Source: Pseudomonadota bacterium
GTDB lineage: Bacteria > Myxococcota_A > Polyangia > Polyangiales > Polyangiaceae
Reading direction: 5' to 3'
Assembly: GCA_023411445.1 (NCBI GenBank)
Contig: JAEYOT010000689.1
Location: forward strand, 1-7,435
DNA: 7,435 bases
Shown: one piece after another, positions 7,301-7,435 of the stretch
Layout of the letters: every line of letters starts with the position of its first letter
Position numbering within the stretch: position 1 is the stretch's first letter
The notes under the pieces: generated by a model
Databases searched by the model: none
Seen by the model: the letters and a program-made list of their open reading frames with translations, nothing else
What the model was told of the DNA's origin: nothing
Position numbers and translations under genes: made by a program

Positions 7301-7435
7301 TACGGGCCACGTCGGCCAGCAGCGCCTCGCCAGACTCGCCCGCGATCATCCGGCGCGACACCTCCTGCGCGCTCTCGAAATAGTCCTGCACGGCCCAGCG
7401 CACCGCAGCGGCCGCCGACGGATCCAGCGCAGGGC
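4323..7435 (-). CDS. Membrane hybrid histidine kinase with three receivers (N-terminus beyond window)
   Basis: The frame is open to the window edge, so the true start lies outside; residues are numbered from the internal GTG at 7401-7403, and 1026 residues follow it. Residues 1-75 are helical and charged, probably the last part of a periplasmic sensor. A transmembrane helix (about 76-93) is followed by HAMP (about 90-145) and GAF (about 159-312). A long coiled coil rich in Glu, Gln and Leu (about 318-378) leads to HisKA with SHELRTPLNS and phospho-site H390. The HATPase has N506/N510, DTGRGIP at 546-552 and GTGLGLS at 576-582. Three receivers follow, with phosphoacceptors D690, D811 and D954 and conserved lysines K739, K863 and K1006. 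No Hpt or output domain is seen. The kinase probably senses an envelope signal, autophosphorylates H390 and passes phosphate to its own receivers and to partner proteins. The next gene, a REC-kinase, overlaps its stop codon. Confidence 0.95.
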   Translation of the reverse strand, partial: PALDPSAAAAVRWAVQDYFESAQEVSRRMIAGESGEALLADVARMQQHQQKAREVIKSTTTLGHGELAHAFASVRLAARQGDRLRLGAAAVGCLLVILLASWGARGLLRGLSNLTDGLERFGTADFSTPIPVTSDDELGAVAREANRMAESLQRSATERGHREWLKESLAELSSELRGELLPAVVAERALTYLTARVAAPVGALYLMEDDGTLRLYACCGGDGPVQSPGHPAAASFRPGEGLVGQALLAEQVSLIDDLPADYVKIRSGLGESPPRQLLLAPLVHAGRKLGVVELALLSPASARVLELMEAALPALVMTLDASRSGAARSRLLAETQAQAEQLGAQEEELRLSNQELLAQQDELRRANAELEEARAVLQERAEELRRVSSYKSQFLANMSHELRTPLNSMLLLSQLLAENDSGNLTSKQIEHLRTVHAAGQDLLGLINGVLDLSKIEAGKQDLNLQSVELAHFPKFVRRLFDAAATQRGITLVTELAGDLPREIVTDRQRVERVLVNLIGNALKFTERGTIALRVGRPDGALKSVVPGAAVVLSVSDTGRGIPEAARERVFSPFEQVAGGGDKKPMGTGLGLSIARESARLLGGDLVLAETSEHGSVFACVLPELAPPAQASRSTARQVDDDSATLVAGEPHLLIIEDDPVLAERLVALARARRVKAVVAASGEEGLRIARRGGTLGIVLDVKLPDIDGFSVMQRLKHDPVTRHVPVHFVSGVHSPQRGLALGAIGYLVKPASLGELSNVIRLLLPQDHGTRRVLVVEDDAAQGSSIRTLLEREGLAAVHVQTAGAALDELSHGSFGCLVLDLGLPDMDGLGLLRALRARPELGGPRVVIHTGRELSKQEMKELSAYAEAVVLKDGSSAERLLEEIHLFIRHLTEQQPPPPLHATRSDVSLKGAKLLLAEDDMRTVYSLSALLRSRGADVLTAETGREALELLSKNPDVSGVLMDVMMPEMDGYEAMRQLRSDERFSKLPVIALTAKAMKGERERCLAAGASAYLPKPIDGDALLRTLHTWLAGEVA
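4328..4334 (-). promoter_or_regulatory. Ribosome-binding site inside the end of the upstream kinase gene
   Basis: On the minus strand GAGGTGG lies 4 bases before the ATG at 4323, within the last codons of the upstream hybrid kinase. Together with the TGATG stop/start overlap it favours the ATG at 4323 over the GTG at 4326 and supports coupled translation of the two genes. Confidence 0.6.

Noticed and set aside
7401..7403. GTG as the true start of the hybrid kinase
   Set aside because: The frame remains open and protein-like to the end of the window, and a start here would remove the first membrane segment and most of the expected periplasmic sensor.

Overview
The window is a GC-rich stretch of bacterial chromosome, densely packed with genes. 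It looks like a member of the Myxococcota/Polyangia (delta-proteobacterial) group. That placement is an inference from high GC, a long multi-receiver hybrid histidine kinase, a stand-alone FHA protein and short intergenic gaps. No rRNA or other marker gene confirms it. I see no tRNA, rRNA, CRISPR array, insertion sequence, integrase or phage gene.

Left part (1-2492). The window opens with the last 47 codons of a prephenate dehydratase (PheA; phenylalanine biosynthesis) on the + strand. An FHA-domain protein with an unassigned helical C-terminal half follows on the + strand. It converges, with a 6-bp gap, on a minus-strand gene for a small secreted, probably beta-barrel outer-membrane protein. 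Divergent from that gene is a two-pass inner-membrane protein of the DUF502 family on the + strand.

Middle (2491-3033). The DUF502 gene converges on a minus-strand TerB-like gene. A hairpin spans both stop codons and is a candidate two-way terminator. The TerB-like gene has a strong Shine-Dalgarno sequence.

Right part (3034-7435). Two minus-strand signalling genes are joined by a one-base TGATG overlap. The first is a membrane hybrid histidine kinase (sensor/TM-HAMP-GAF-coiled coil-HisKA-HATPase-REC-REC-REC) whose N-terminus lies beyond the window edge. The second is a soluble REC-coiled coil-HisKA-HATPase protein. Together they carry two kinase cores and four receivers, with no Hpt domain and no DNA-binding or enzymatic output domain. 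They probably form one signalling circuit in which the membrane kinase feeds the receiver of the soluble kinase, and an output regulator is encoded elsewhere. The TerB-like gene lies 131 bp downstream on the same strand and may or may not belong to this unit.

Most of the window is ordinary housekeeping and signalling DNA. The points most worth a second look are the coupled kinase pair, the unassigned C-terminal domain of the FHA protein, the doubtful start of the outer-membrane protein, the possible leaderless starts of the FHA and DUF502 genes, and the hairpin across the convergent stop codons.
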